From NCBI RefSeq assembly GCF_900104575.1, contig NZ_LT629731.1, forward strand, positions 3,767,557-3,831,556: 64,000 nucleotides of DNA, given 5' to 3'. The position numbers were made by a program, and so were the translations under genes. The notes beneath the pieces were generated by a model that saw nothing but the letters and a program-made list of their open reading frames with translations, had not been told where the DNA came from and searched no databases. The stretch is from Bacillus tuaregi. GTDB lineage: Bacteria > Bacillota > Bacilli > Bacillales > Cytobacillaceae. Of this stretch, positions 42,470 through 52,022 are shown piece after piece (position 1 is the stretch's first letter; each line of letters begins with the position of its first letter).

Positions 42470-43534
42470 TAACAGGAATGCTCCTTTACGGATGATTCTG
42501 CTTTACAAACTCATGTCGTCATTACGGCTGACATTCATTCCAGATATGTGTTTCGTAGTGATGTCGCCTATGATTGGGACTTTCCCATAGAACAGTTGGA
42601 GGAAGATACCCTTCTATATCGTGAAGACCATCTGGATTCATTTTGTCGGAAAAATGACCGTTTCCGATTATCCTACTATCCACAAGAACCAACGAAAGAG
42701 GATGACCAGACCTACCCTGAATATGTAGAGGAACTAACAAAAATTAAGAACCGAAGTAAGCTGATTAAGGGGATGCATATTAATTCCACCTATACGTCAT
42801 TTGCTCATTTTTGGTTGATAAAACAATTGGTACAGGCAAAAGAATGGCGATTTGTCACAGATGATGATTCTTCCCTTGCAACTGCCATCTATCGTGTGTT
42901 CTCGGATGATATACGTCTGTATAATGCCCATCATTTTGTAAGCAAGATGGATAAGACCAAATCAACCAAGCAAAAGTATGAGGACTATTTAGAAGCAAAA
43001 CGATTATTAACAGATTGGGGAGCTTTTCATGGGTATTCAACGAAATCGCTTTATACGTTAGCGGAACTGTATTTACAAGAAAAGCTACAAACCCATAACT
43101 TCTGTAAAGAGGTTGATTTCACCCATAAAAAGGCTACTGTATGGCTGAACAACCCATTAGAACATCCATTGTGTCCGAGGGATAAAGGAAGCCATACAGT
43201 AGATTGTCGAACGGATGTAAGTGGTTTGGATACTCATGGATTAGCGTCTGCCATCATGAATGTGAATGACCATGCCACGAACAGCTTCATTCAACAGATA
43301 CGCAGACGAATTTCCATACTGGAACGACCTTTGGTAACAGCCACAGGACAAGGGAAAAGCTACATTTATGCGAACTTCAATCCTAAGTATGCACAATATG
43401 CTTTAACGATTTTAAGAACGTATTACAACTTTTGCCTTCCGTTCGGCAGAGGGGATAAAAAAGAAACTCCTGCACAACGAATTGGTTTAACTGATAAAGT
43501 CTTTGATATGAAAGATATTATCTATATGAAATAA
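42470..43534 (+). pseudogene. C-terminal part of the interrupted transposase-like gene
   Basis: The frame reopens after a TAA near 42470 with CSFTDDSALQTHVVITADIH and runs about 355 codons to a normal stop. It contains repeated acidic residues on strands (VVITADIHSRYVF; FVTDDDSSLATAIYRVF) that could be an RNase-H-like catalytic core, and ends PAQRIGLTDKVFDMKDI, like DDE transposases of integrase type. The GTG at 42548 is an internal start only. Together with 40110-40722 it would make a protein of about 550 residues. It is probably inactive because of the insertion. Confidence 0.7.
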
Positions 43535-43570
43535 AAAGTGCAATGGACTTTATGATGTCCTTTGCACTTT
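43535..43570 (+). terminator. Terminator after the interrupted transposase-like gene
   Basis: AAAGTGCAA-GGAC and GTCC-TTGCACTTT pair with opposed single-base bulges; it overlaps the stop codon region. It probably came with the original element. Confidence 0.75.
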
Positions 43571-43723
43571 ATAAGTAAAAACAATTCACTTTTTAAAATG
43601 AATTTTGATAGCCTAAAACTATCATATGTGTCAGTCATTTCAGATACCAATACAAATGATGTTAATCGAAATTATTTTAAATGTTGATTGGTGCTTTCGT
43701 TACTACGACTATCAACAAATTCA

Positions 43724-43906
43724 TTACACATTATAGTTATCATATTTATATATAGCAGAAATAGGCTCGTCATCTCTAAAATGGTCTCTTAAATACTCCC
43801 TTATATCTTCCGCAAAAAACATAACGCCCAATAATAACAATATTATTAAAAGCAAGATACCACCGAATATAAAAGAGAATGCTTTGCCAACTTTTTTATC
43901 ATTCAT
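43724..43906 (-). CDS. Small single-pass membrane protein
   Basis: 60 residues: a short Lys-rich N-terminus, one transmembrane helix (residues 10-31, FSFIFGGILLLIILLLLGVM) and an acidic/aromatic tail (REYLRDHFRDDEP, YKYDNYNV). GGAGG precedes the ATG. No function recognised. It is the last of three small membrane protein genes on the minus strand. Confidence 0.65.
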   Translation of the reverse strand: MNDKKVGKAFSFIFGGILLLIILLLLGVMFFAEDIREYLRDHFRDDEPISAIYKYDNYNV

Positions 43907-43959
43907 CGTAATTCCTCCAATGCTCTGCCATTGGTTAATTTTACCACAATGAGAGAAAT

Positions 43960-44178
43960 CTAAAACTCTTTAATAAATGCATTCAGTATAATAACTATAA
44001 TTCCTAATACAACACAAATACTTACAACGATTTTACCGATTTTGTTATCACCCGAATCATCCATACCACTGTAATCATACATATAGTCCGTATTTTCCCT
44101 ACGCTGTTGTTTTGTCTTTCTATATAATCCTTGAATCTTTTTTTGCTTTTGTTTTTTATCTTGTTCATTTTGGCTCAT
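43960..44178 (-). CDS. Small tail-anchored-type membrane protein
   Basis: 72 residues: a strongly basic, Lys/Gln-rich N-terminal half (NEQDKKQKQKKIQGLYRKTK), an acidic linker, and one C-terminal membrane helix (residues 47-67, IGKIVVSICVVLGIIVIILN). GGGGGAG precedes the ATG. Unrecognised; it lies 53 bases from its downstream neighbour and may be in one transcript with it. Confidence 0.65.
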   Translation of the reverse strand: MSQNEQDKKQKQKKIQGLYRKTKQQRRENTDYMYDYSGMDDSGDNKIGKIVVSICVVLGIIVIILNAFIKEF

Positions 44179-44234
44179 TGATTTCTCCCCCTTTTTTTAT
44201 AATCAATGGTTATATGCCTTGAACAGCAAATCTT

Positions 44235-44561
44235 CTAATTTAAACTATCGTTGTAAAACTGTATCCACCGTTTTCGCTTTGAAAATAAGATAGCAAATAA
44301 TACAATTTCTCCAACGATTAACAAGCCTACGCCTAATGCTAATCCTCCAAAGAACAAAAATTCATTGACACTCCAAGAGAAGAAGAACCATCCCAATATT
44401 CCAATTACACCTAAACCTAAGTTGATTATTCCTGCGACAAGAGATTGTGGAAGGAATAATCCTGTTTTTCTAATCATAATCGAGCCATATTTGAAACTTA
44501 CAAAAGTTGCTATAATCATAAAAATAACGTAAATTGTCATACCAATATCCATCTCGTTCAA
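44235..44561 (-). CDS. Three-helix membrane protein
   Basis: 108 residues with three hydrophobic helices (about 7-25, 42-62 and 68-92) and a basic C-terminus (SKRKRWIQFYNDSLN). It starts at a TTG with AAAGGAG eight bases upstream. No family recognised. It is the first of three small membrane protein genes downstream of the IS region. Confidence 0.65.
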   Translation of the reverse strand: MNEMDIGMTIYVIFMIIATFVSFKYGSIMIRKTGLFLPQSLVAGIINLGLGVIGILGWFFFSWSVNEFLFFGGLALGVGLLIVGEIVLFAILFSKRKRWIQFYNDSLN

Positions 44562-44703
44562 GCAATCAACTCCTTTATATAAATTTTATCATATCAATCC
44601 CTGTTTTTGATTAAAGAATAGTGATTGTTTAATAGAATAATCATTTCTTCCTCAATCTCATTGTTAAATGATACTTCAAATTCTATTTGAATATTCTATT
44701 GGT

Positions 44704-44841
44704 ATGCGTGTTTCACAAGGAAGATTAAAAAAGCATGGTAATTCATTTAGAATCATCATGCCATCTCGAACAGGGCATTATTTAACTAATCTGAAATCCG
44801 TTGGGTGCGAAACCACAAATAATGGTTTGGGTGCGTATTAA
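44704..44841 (+). other. Possible short ORF in an otherwise empty 430-base gap
   Basis: A 45-codon frame beginning MRVSQGRLKKHGNSFRIIMP has no good ribosome binding site; it is basic and may be the tail of a lost gene, since a strong hairpin follows at 44853-44896. The rest of 44562-44989 shows nothing recognisable. Confidence 0.2.
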
Positions 44842-44852
44842 AGAAGAAATAA

Positions 44853-44896
44853 AAAATAGCATGGTTGAATTCGTAGGTGAATTACCATGCTATTTT
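44853..44896. terminator. Hairpin in the gap before uspA
   Basis: AAAATAGCATGGT and ACCATGCTATTTT are perfect 13-base arms around an 18-base loop, with A and T runs on both sides, so it can act in both directions. It lies beyond the 3' end of the UspA gene. Confidence 0.7.
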
Positions 44897-44989
44897 GTGT
44901 ATTATTTGCTATTCTCTTTTACATTTTGTGATTCAAAAGGGAACGTCTTACTCATTTGTGCCAGAATCCTAATATGGAGTGGAAATCAA

Positions 44990-45427
44990 TTATTTAACAA
45001 TCATAACTGGGCATGCAGCCTTTTGTACGACGTAATGGCTTACACTCCCCAGAAAGGCACCCTTCAAACCGCCGAGTCCCCGACAACCCATGACAATGAG
45101 ATCTGCGTCATTTTTCTTTACAAATTCCAAAATCATCTGACCTGGATTCCCTTCTACTAAAAAGGTTCTCGTTTTATTTCGCAGGTCTGCTAATCTTTCC
45201 TTTAATTCAAATATCATCGCCTCACCAATTTCACGTTGGATCTCCTGTAATTGTTCCAAATTATAAATAGGGCTTTCATTGTAAAAAATAATCGGATTGA
45301 CTACATGAAGCACGTCCAATTCAATTTTCTCATCCTGTTTTGCAAGTAGAATGGCCTTTTCCAAGGCCTTTCTACTTAATTCGGAGTCATCATAAGGCAC
45401 CACAATTCGTGAACATAATGAAAGCAT
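44990..45427 (-). CDS. Universal stress protein, UspA family
   Basis: A 145-residue Rossmann-like protein. Features: IVVPYDDSELSRKALEKAI at the N-terminus, LDVLHVVNP, and the ATP-binding motif GCRGLGGLKGAFLGSVSHYV near the C-terminus (G-2x-G-9x-G-S type). The ATG at 45427 has AAGGAGG eight bases upstream; a GTG three codons earlier overlaps that site. The family helps survival under stress; the exact role is unknown. Monocistronic. Confidence 0.92.
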   Translation of the reverse strand: MLSLCSRIVVPYDDSELSRKALEKAILLAKQDEKIELDVLHVVNPIIFYNESPIYNLEQLQEIQREIGEAMIFELKERLADLRNKTRTFLVEGNPGQMILEFVKKNDADLIVMGCRGLGGLKGAFLGSVSHYVVQKAACPVMIVK

Positions 45428-45540
45428 CCTTTCCACCTCCTTATTTTTTGACTATCCTCCCCCTTCATTATACACCCGCAAAGTTTGACACTGATGGAAT
45501 ATACTTAAGAATCAGTAAACACAAAAGGGACCATACTCTA

Positions 45541-45570
45541 AAAAAAAGAACCCAATAATGTTGGGCTCTT
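45541..45570 (-). terminator. Terminator of the FabG-like SDR gene
   Basis: GAACCCAA and TTGGGCTC pair with one wobble; a T-run follows on the minus strand. It ends five bases from the SDR stop codon. Confidence 0.8.
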
Positions 45571-45574
45571 CATA

Positions 45575-46300
45575 TTAGAAGGGATTTGTAGCCAAGAAAC
45601 TCGCTGTTTTTACATAGATTCTTGGATGTAGCTTTAATTGAGCTACAACAAATTCAGCAATATCTTCCGGCTGCATATATTTTTTATCATTGTTTTCGTC
45701 GATTAAGTTCGTTTTAATTGCAAGCTCTGTTGCAACTGTGCTCGGAGTTAAGGCTGTTACACGGATATTATTTCGGCGGACCTCCTGTGCTAAGGATTCC
45801 GTCAATCCAATAACACCAAATTTTGAGGCACTGTATGCACTGGATGTCGCTGCCCCGTTTAACCCGTTTGTGGACGATATATTTATGATATCCCCCTGAT
45901 TTTTATCCATTAATTGAGGAAGCACTGTACGAGTTACATAGTAAAGGCCCATCAAATTAACATCAATAATCCTCTTCCACTCATCCGGGTCCATTTCTAG
46001 GAGCGTAGCAAACTTCCCGATTCCTGCATTATTAATGAGAATATCAATCGTTCCTAACTCGTCAGATATTTGCTGTACTACTCGTTCTACATCCTCCAGA
46101 GAAGAAACGTCAACTGCTGCATAAGCAGCTTTTCCTCCTAGAGCTTCTACCTCACTTACAACGGCCTTTAAGTCGTGCTCGGTTCTTGCGAGCAAACCAA
46201 CTCTTACCCCTTCACTTGCTAAAGCAAGTGCAATGGCCTTTCCAATCCCTTTCCCAGCACCTGTTATAATGGCTACTTTTCCTTTTAATGATTGAACCAA
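45575..46300 (-). CDS. SDR oxidoreductase, FabG-like
   Basis: A 241-residue NAD(P)-dependent reductase with [17 protein letters not shown] (cofactor loop), NNAGIG, the catalytic Ser in IINISSTNG, and Tyr/Lys in [11 protein letters not shown]. It resembles 3-oxoacyl-ACP reductases, but many such proteins act on other ketones. I place the start at a TTG at 46300, giving [14 protein letters not shown], because AAGGAG is nine bases upstream; the ATG three codons earlier abuts the ribosome binding site. It lies 75 bases downstream of the MFS gene on the same strand. Confidence 0.88.
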   Translation of the reverse strand: MVQSLKGKVAIITGAGKGIGKAIALALASEGVRVGLLARTEHDLKAVVSEVEALGGKAAYAAVDVSSLEDVERVVQQISDELGTIDILINNAGIGKFATLLEMDPDEWKRIIDVNLMGLYYVTRTVLPQLMDKNQGDIINISSTNGLNGAATSSAYSASKFGVIGLTESLAQEVRRNNIRVTALTPSTVATELAIKTNLIDENNDKKYMQPEDIAEFVVAQLKLHPRIYVKTASFLATNPF

Positions 46301-46374
46301 CTTCAACATCTCCTTCCATGACCTTCTAATCTTATTGTGGAAGAAAACCGCTTAATTATGCTGGTAGATATCAT

Positions 46375-47646
46375 TTATCGCTTGGAAACAGCGATTACTT
46401 TGGGCAACTGTTGCTTTTCCTTCATGGTTAAGACCCCAACCAAACCCAACAGCGAAAAAATCACCGGAATGATAAAACCATAGTGGTACCCTTCAGTTAA
46501 ACTCCCTGACAGTTGAAAAAAATCCAATACTTTTCCAAAGAGACTTGGTAGGAGTACTGCACTAAGAAAGCCTCCGGTATTCGCAAAACCAGAAGCAATG
46601 CCTGCCTCCATAACCGGAAAGGTTTGACGAACGGCGGCAAAGGTTAAGGCATTGGCTCCGTATGCCAGCCCAATAATAAAAAAAAGGAGAGGCAGTAAGG
46701 ATAACGGAGGATGTCCCTTAGATAGAAATATGCTGGACCAGCTTAACACAATAATGATATGGACAACAATATAAGGTCGTTTAATCATTTCTAACCGACT
46801 TGAAATCCAACTGGCTAAAGGAGCACCAATAAGTGCACCAATTAGACCAATTAGAATGAGCTGACTGGCATCTATCCGTGTCATTCCATACATACTCATT
46901 CCATAGGGCACTGCCCACGAACCGATAAATCCAACATATGTTCCAACAATCCCAAAATGACAAAGGAATAAAGACCAGGCTTGACGATTCATACATATTC
47001 GTCGCAGTAAAACACTAGTTTTCTCACGTTCTATTTTAGGTTCTAAATCGGTTCTTTCATCGATGAAGAGTTGTTTTGGTTTTTTGATAAGTACAACAAA
47101 GAGGAGAATTCCGCAGAGACACAGTAGGGTTCCCGTAGATAAAAATGCTGCCCTCCAGCCAAGCAGGTCAATCAATATGGAGAAGGGGACTGTCGCTAGA
47201 AGAAAACCAAGACTGCCAGTCATCGCCGTCACACCGATTAAATGGGTGAATTCCTTAGGCTTAAACCACTGGCTTAAAATTAACACCATATTGACCCAAA
47301 TCGTTGCATCCCCTAACCCCGTTATGATTCGAGCCAATAATAGAACAAATTCATGTGTACTAAGACTATACATAATCGTGCCTAAACCGGTTAGAATCGC
47401 TCCGATTATCAGAAAAAAATTAGGGCCAAAACGATCGGCCAAGAGCCCCATTGGAATTTGCAACCCCGTATAGACAAAAAATTGCATGCTTGCCAGCAGT
47501 CCAATGGTTGCAGCTGATACATGAAAATCATTCATCAATTGATCCGTAATCAAACCCGGTGCAGTGCGCTGGCTTGACATGAGCAAATAAGTAAACAGGA
47601 CAGAAGCAAACACGACCCATCGAAAAATGCTATTTTGTTTCTCCAC
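46375..47646 (-). CDS. MFS transporter
   Basis: A 423-residue, 12-helix protein. The first part has SSQRTAPGLITDQLMNDFHV, then motif A GLLADRFGPN and TGLGDATIWVNMVL; the second half contains GFANTGGFLSAVLLPSLFGK. The sequence resembles the anion/oligosaccharide-like branch of MFS but the substrate is not clear. A GTG start at 47646 has GGGAG about nine bases upstream. Confidence 0.85.
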   Translation of the reverse strand: MEKQNSIFRWVVFASVLFTYLLMSSQRTAPGLITDQLMNDFHVSAATIGLLASMQFFVYTGLQIPMGLLADRFGPNFFLIIGAILTGLGTIMYSLSTHEFVLLLARIITGLGDATIWVNMVLILSQWFKPKEFTHLIGVTAMTGSLGFLLATVPFSILIDLLGWRAAFLSTGTLLCLCGILLFVVLIKKPKQLFIDERTDLEPKIEREKTSVLLRRICMNRQAWSLFLCHFGIVGTYVGFIGSWAVPYGMSMYGMTRIDASQLILIGLIGALIGAPLASWISSRLEMIKRPYIVVHIIIVLSWSSIFLSKGHPPLSLLPLLFFIIGLAYGANALTFAAVRQTFPVMEAGIASGFANTGGFLSAVLLPSLFGKVLDFFQLSGSLTEGYHYGFIIPVIFSLLGLVGVLTMKEKQQLPKVIAVSKR

Positions 47647-47769
47647 TGGTTTCTACTCCCGTATGTTTTACTTATATATATATGGGTTTTTATTATTATT
47701 GTTAATTAGACCAAAAAAAGGTTATTCCCCCATCACATAAATCATGAAGCCAAAAGGGAATGTGAAAAG

Positions 47770-47810
47770 ACCCTTGATTTCGCTAAAAGCTTTTTAACGA
47801 AATCAAGGGT
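47770..47810 (-). terminator. Terminator of floT
   Basis: ACCCTTGATTTCG and CGAAATCAAGGGT form a perfect 13-bp stem around a 15-base loop. It lies 19 bases after the flotillin stop codon. Confidence 0.75.
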
Positions 47811-47829
47811 AGAATGAGTATATTATTTA

Positions 47830-49317
47830 TTATTTTTCAATTTCATTGCCTTCAGGCTTTTCTTCCATTCCATTTTGCTGAGGAATCGAAACAACATTCT
47901 GCTGATTGTTGTTATCTATCGTTTTCCTAGAAGCATAGGACTTAATCAGCTCCGCCACATCAATCCCTGTCATTTCTTTCAGAGGCTCCTGCATATCGAC
48001 CATTGTTTTTGTAATGCTTTTCCCAAAGGAAGGAACTCCTTGACCATTACCGGAATCAATGATTTTAACAGAGTCAATATTATTAAGCGGCTGTGCAATC
48101 TTTTCTGCGAAGACAGGCAGCATTTCGATAAGCTTTTCAGTAATAATCACTTCACCATGTTTTTCCATAGCCTCAGCAAGCAGCTTTCTGGCTTCTGCTT
48201 CTGCCTTACCGCGTTCACGGATGACATCTGCTTCCGCCGAACCCTCTTCTCTGCGAATTTTTGCTTTTGCTTCACCGTCAATTTCAGCTTTACGCGCTTC
48301 TGCTTCCGCTTTACGGGTAGTTTCGTAATAATCAGCATCCGCCTTCGCCTTACGAACCTTACTTTCCTCTTCTTCCAGCTTAACGGCACGTTCACGTTCT
48401 AAAAATTGTAATGTTAACTCTTCTTCTTTTACTTCCTTTGCCAGCTTTGCCTTTTCTAACTCATAAGATTGTTCAGACTTCGCACGTGCCCGTTCAGTCT
48501 CTTCTTTAAAGGCTGCATCCTTTAAATCCTTCTCTTTTTTGGATTCAGCAATCGTAATCTGGCGTTTATACTCTTCTTCTTTTGCTTCTTGATCCATCTT
48601 CGCTCGGTGAATTCGAGTATCTCTTTCACTATCCGCCTCAGCGATTTCTGCTAACTTCCGAACCTCTGCAATTCGTGGCCGTCCCAGGTTTTCTAAGTAC
48701 CCATTTTCCTCATCTGCGTCACGTATATCAGTTAACCCTAAAGCAGTAATTTTAAAGCCCATTAAATCTAGCTGCTTTTGAGCAATCTCAGATACATCCT
48801 GATTGAATTTTTCCCTGTCATTATTAATTTCTTCCACTGTCATTTTTGAAAGAATCGCACGCAAATTACTTCCCAGGACCTCAATAATTTCCTCTTCAAT
48901 TTCCTTCTGAGCCTTCCCGAGGAATTGTTCTGCATAATTAGCAATACCATTTAATGTATCGGCAACCTTTACCATTGCAACTGCATCTGCAACAATAGGA
49001 ACACCACCATTTGTATAAACCCTTGGTGTTGACAATTTCAGCTGAAATGAAGTCAAATTTACTGGCGTTGACGTCTGGAAACGTCTGAGCAGATAGCCGC
49101 CACCTCGGATAATTTTCATCGAGCGTCCCTCTGAATCTGTGAAAATATTACTTTCCTTTTCCGGGTCCCCTAATCTCGGCCCCGTTATTATTAATGCTTC
49201 ATTCGACTTCGCGGTTCGATAACGAACCTTAACCCAAAAGAAATAACCAATACCTACAAGTGCAGCAATAATAATAATCGGAATTAAGAACATTAATACT
49301 CCAACGAATTCAATCAC
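47830..49317 (-). CDS. floT: Flotillin FloT
   Basis: A 495-residue membrane scaffold protein. An N-terminal hydrophobic hairpin (residues 3-27) anchors it; a PHB/SPFH domain follows (about 30-190, FQTSTPVNLTSFQLKLSTPRVY); residues 210-400 are a long coiled coil with many Ala-Glu repeats (AEAEARKAEIDGEAKAKI). FloT organises functional membrane microdomains in Bacillus. The GTG start has AAGGAGG at 8 bases. The usual NfeD-type partner gene (yuaF) of B. subtilis is not next to it here. Confidence 0.95.
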   Translation of the reverse strand: MIEFVGVLMFLIPIIIIAALVGIGYFFWVKVRYRTAKSNEALIITGPRLGDPEKESNIFTDSEGRSMKIIRGGGYLLRRFQTSTPVNLTSFQLKLSTPRVYTNGGVPIVADAVAMVKVADTLNGIANYAEQFLGKAQKEIEEEIIEVLGSNLRAILSKMTVEEINNDREKFNQDVSEIAQKQLDLMGFKITALGLTDIRDADEENGYLENLGRPRIAEVRKLAEIAEADSERDTRIHRAKMDQEAKEEEYKRQITIAESKKEKDLKDAAFKEETERARAKSEQSYELEKAKLAKEVKEEELTLQFLERERAVKLEEEESKVRKAKADADYYETTRKAEAEARKAEIDGEAKAKIRREEGSAEADVIRERGKAEAEARKLLAEAMEKHGEVIITEKLIEMLPVFAEKIAQPLNNIDSVKIIDSGNGQGVPSFGKSITKTMVDMQEPLKEMTGIDVAELIKSYASRKTIDNNNQQNVVSIPQQNGMEEKPEGNEIEK

Positions 49318-49558
49318 AACTTCGCCCTCCTTCTTTGATTGTTATTTTAGCCTACTTTTTTATACGGTTAAGATCAAATAAAGTTCCCGAAAATTCGTTT
49401 TTTTAAAACAATAAACTGTTAAAAAATATCCATTGATTATGTTATTAAATTTATGTTTAATTATTCACATAGTCTATATTTGCTGTTAATAAACTCAAAT
49501 ATTTGAATGAATACTGTTTTTATATGTGAAATTCATAACAAAATTAGGAGATGGAAAT

Positions 49559-50473
49559 ATGACATTCTCAAAAGATTACTGTGTTAAATTGGGAAAGGAT
49601 TTATGGATTGCCCTAAGACCCTTTTCTCTCACACTTGCTATTGCATCAATCACCTTGGGTCTCCTCGTTACTCATTTAGAGGGGAAACTATTTTCAGGGG
49701 ATCTATCCTTGGATATCCTTAAGATGGTATTGATTTATGTAGGATCCATTCTCAGTCAAAGCTGTGCGAACATGATTAATGATTTTTATGAAGGTTCCTT
49801 CAAATATCATCGTTCAGGTGAAAAAACCTACAAATTTCTAGGCTATCAAAGGACTGCATTTGATTTATTAGTTTTCACCCTCAGTATGTTATGTTTAGTT
49901 GGCTTTTTCATTATTGGTGCCATACTGATTCAATACAGCACAATCAATCTACTTTATATCGGAATTGCCGGAATGATTGGGTCCTACGCCTATACAGGAG
50001 AACCATTTGTATATAAGCGCAAAGGATTAGGTGCTATATTATCTTTTATTTTGATGGGTCCCCTGATGATACTTGGAACGTATATGGTTTTTACAGGTGA
50101 ATTCTCATTAAGGCCTATTATTCTTACCATTCCTGCAGGATTGATGATTCCATTGCTCATGATGTCTAACGAAATAAGAGATTATGAAAGAGATAAAAAC
50201 CTTGGAATCCGCACTCTTACAGTTATTCTGGGAGAAAAAGCTGGACGGGCCATTTTTATCTCATTATTGGTGATTGCTTACGCTATGACAACTATTTTAG
50301 TCATAACTGGAGATTTACCGAAGCTAACTCTCTTAGTTTACTTAACACTGCCTGTCGCCATTAGAGCTTATAACAAAGTTGCTATGCCTAAAACAAGTGG
50401 AATTCGAATCACTAATTGGCTTCATATCGCTTTTAATACAGCTACTATCTTAGCTTTAATTTTAGGATCATAA
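49559..50473 (+). CDS. UbiA-family prenyltransferase
   Basis: A 304-residue membrane enzyme with about eight helices. The first Asp-rich site is NMINDFYEGSFKYHR (near 80; the usual NDxxD is changed to NDFYE) and the second is SNEIRDYERDKNLGIRTL (near 215). The pattern is that of MenA, which prenylates 1,4-dihydroxy-2-naphthoate for menaquinone, but other UbiA activities are possible. The ATG at 49559 has AGGAG eight bases upstream; the in-frame ATG at 49526 has no site. It stands alone between floT and a convergent ABC operon. Confidence 0.88.
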   Translation: MTFSKDYCVKLGKDLWIALRPFSLTLAIASITLGLLVTHLEGKLFSGDLSLDILKMVLIYVGSILSQSCANMINDFYEGSFKYHRSGEKTYKFLGYQRTAFDLLVFTLSMLCLVGFFIIGAILIQYSTINLLYIGIAGMIGSYAYTGEPFVYKRKGLGAILSFILMGPLMILGTYMVFTGEFSLRPIILTIPAGLMIPLLMMSNEIRDYERDKNLGIRTLTVILGEKAGRAIFISLLVIAYAMTTILVITGDLPKLTLLVYLTLPVAIRAYNKVAMPKTSGIRITNWLHIAFNTATILALILGS

Positions 50474-50491
50474 TAGATTTAGAAATATAAC

Positions 50492-50523
50492 AAAGGCACT
50501 CTGACTTGGTCAAAGTGCCTTTT
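50492..50523. terminator. Terminator between the UbiA-type gene and the ABC operon
   Basis: AAAGGCACT and AGTGCCTTTT pair around a loop of about 13 bases. It lies between convergent genes and may serve both. Confidence 0.8.
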
Positions 50524-50548
50524 CATGTAACAGATACCTATCAATATT

Positions 50549-51307
50549 TTATTTCCCAATTTTTATCCAGCCACACAACCTGGCTTCCATTACATCAATT
50601 AGTTTAAAAATAACAAATCCCATAATACTTAACGCTAAGATTCCACTAAACATTTCCACATAATTTACTTTAATCCAGCTGTCCATAATGAAATAGCCAA
50701 TCCCATAAGTGGTAGCGAAATTCTCTCCATAGAACAAAACAGAAATACTGACTCCAACACTAATTCGAATAGCTGTAATGATCTTGGGTAGGACGGCAGG
50801 CACAATTAAATGCCGGTATATTTCCAGCCGACTTAATCCCAGTGACATAACAGAATAGAATAATTCCTTCGGTATTTCCTTTACCCCATCTCTTACGGCA
50901 ACAATGATTTGGAACACCACGATGGTAATAATGAGAACAATTTTCGGCGTATTGCCAAGACCAAATAAAATCATAAGAATGGGCAGGAAGGCTATTTTCG
51001 GTAACGGATAAAGGATATAAACAATCGGTGAAACAAGCTCATCTGCCTTTTTACTCATGCCTATCCAAAGTCCGATGATGCTTCCTGCAACTAACGATAT
51101 CAAAATGGCAGCTGTTATTCTGAGAAAACTGACAGATAGATGGATACTTAATTCGCCAGGGAAAATCTCGATAAAGTTAATGATGGTCTGAAAGGGGGAA
51201 GGAATAGCGGATGAAGCTACAGCTAAGTGTAGTATATACCAAAACAATAATACAACCAGGAAGCCATATAATGTTTTAAATTGATTAATCCATTTCAACT
51301 TCATCAT
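50549..51307 (-). CDS. ABC transporter permease, NitT/TauT family
   Basis: 252 residues, six membrane helices, with the ATPase-contact loop REIYRHLIVPAVLPKIITAIRIS-like region (SLGLSRLEIYRHLIVPA then PKIITAIRISVG). It belongs to the SsuC/TauC/ThiX group and overlaps the ATPase gene by 23 bases. With the two genes before it, it forms one importer; substrates of this family include sulfonates, nitrate/cyanate and thiamine precursors. Confidence 0.9.
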   Translation of the reverse strand: MMKLKWINQFKTLYGFLVVLLFWYILHLAVASSAIPSPFQTIINFIEIFPGELSIHLSVSFLRITAAILISLVAGSIIGLWIGMSKKADELVSPIVYILYPLPKIAFLPILMILFGLGNTPKIVLIITIVVFQIIVAVRDGVKEIPKELFYSVMSLGLSRLEIYRHLIVPAVLPKIITAIRISVGVSISVLFYGENFATTYGIGYFIMDSWIKVNYVEMFSGILALSIMGFVIFKLIDVMEARLCGWIKIGK

Positions 51308-52022
51308 CTAACCATTTCCTTACTTCTAGACAGATTTTATAAAATTCAAGCTGATTCCGTAAATCCACGGCACCAAAATGAGGATTTTCGATGATATGTC
51401 TAATTTTCCCTTTACTCATAACAATGATATTTTGCCCTAGAAAAACAGCTTCTTCTATATTATGTGTTACCATAACAAGCGTAATTTCCCGCTGTTTATA
51501 CGTATTTAAAATCAGATTTTGAATATGCTCCTTGGTCATTGCATCTAAAGCAGATGAAGCTTCATCCATGAGAAGCAGATCCGGTTCTAATGCTAGGGTC
51601 CTTGCAATGGCAACCCGTTGCTTTTGTCCTCCGCTCAGTTCACCGGGCAGCTTTTTCCCAAACGGCAGCATCCCTAAGCTATCTAGGATGGATGTGACCT
51701 TTGCTTGGATTTCACTTTTGTGTAATCCTCGTGTTTTGAGAGGAAAGGCAATATTATCCCAGACCGTCTTCCAGGGAAGTAGACCATAATCCTGCAGGAT
51801 TAATCCTGTATTTTTTCGAATTCCAGCCAGTTTTTCTTTGTTAACGAAAATGGACCCTGAGGCAGGAGTAATCAATCCTGCCAGGGTATATAATAAGGTT
51901 GTCTTTCCGCAGCCTGATGGACCAATGATGGCATAGGTCGTGTTTTTCTTCATTGTTAATGAAATGTTGTCTAGAGCCTTTTCTTCTCCATATCGTACAT
52001 CAAGTTGCTCTACCTTAATCAT
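51285..52022 (-). CDS. ABC transporter ATPase, NitT/TauT family
   Basis: 245 residues with Walker A IGPSGCGKTTLLY, Q-loop LILQDYGLLPWKTV, signature ELSGGQKQRVAIART and Walker B LLLMDEASSALDA; the Walker B residues are MDEAS where most have MDEPF or MDEPT. It energises the import system. Its start overlaps the stop of the binding-protein gene (TAATG). Confidence 0.93.
   Translation of the reverse strand: MIKVEQLDVRYGEEKALDNISLTMKKNTTYAIIGPSGCGKTTLLYTLAGLITPASGSIFVNKEKLAGIRKNTGLILQDYGLLPWKTVWDNIAFPLKTRGLHKSEIQAKVTSILDSLGMLPFGKKLPGELSGGQKQRVAIARTLALEPDLLLMDEASSALDAMTKEHIQNLILNTYKQREITLVMVTHNIEEAVFLGQNIIVMSKGKIRHIIENPHFGAVDLRNQLEFYKICLEVRKWLDDEVEMD

Larger units (their letters stand above)
40725..42470 (-). 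mobile_element. IS110-family (IS1111-like) insertion sequence
   Basis: The element carries one transposase gene on the minus strand, a long non-coding end of about 350 bases downstream of it and about 110 bases upstream. Inverted repeats GGAGTGTCAAA (40746-40756) and TTTGACACCCC (42410-42420, ten of eleven matching) sit inside the ends, and no terminal repeats or clear target duplication are seen; subterminal repeats and a long 3' end are typical of the IS1111 subgroup. Exact ends are not certain: limits are set by where the interrupted reading frame stops on the left and resumes near CAGGAATGC on the right. Confidence 0.8.

Noticed and set aside
47875-48402. A plus-strand frame of 175 codons rich in Phe and Cys
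   Set aside because: It is the shadow of the Ala/Glu/Lys coiled coil of flotillin.
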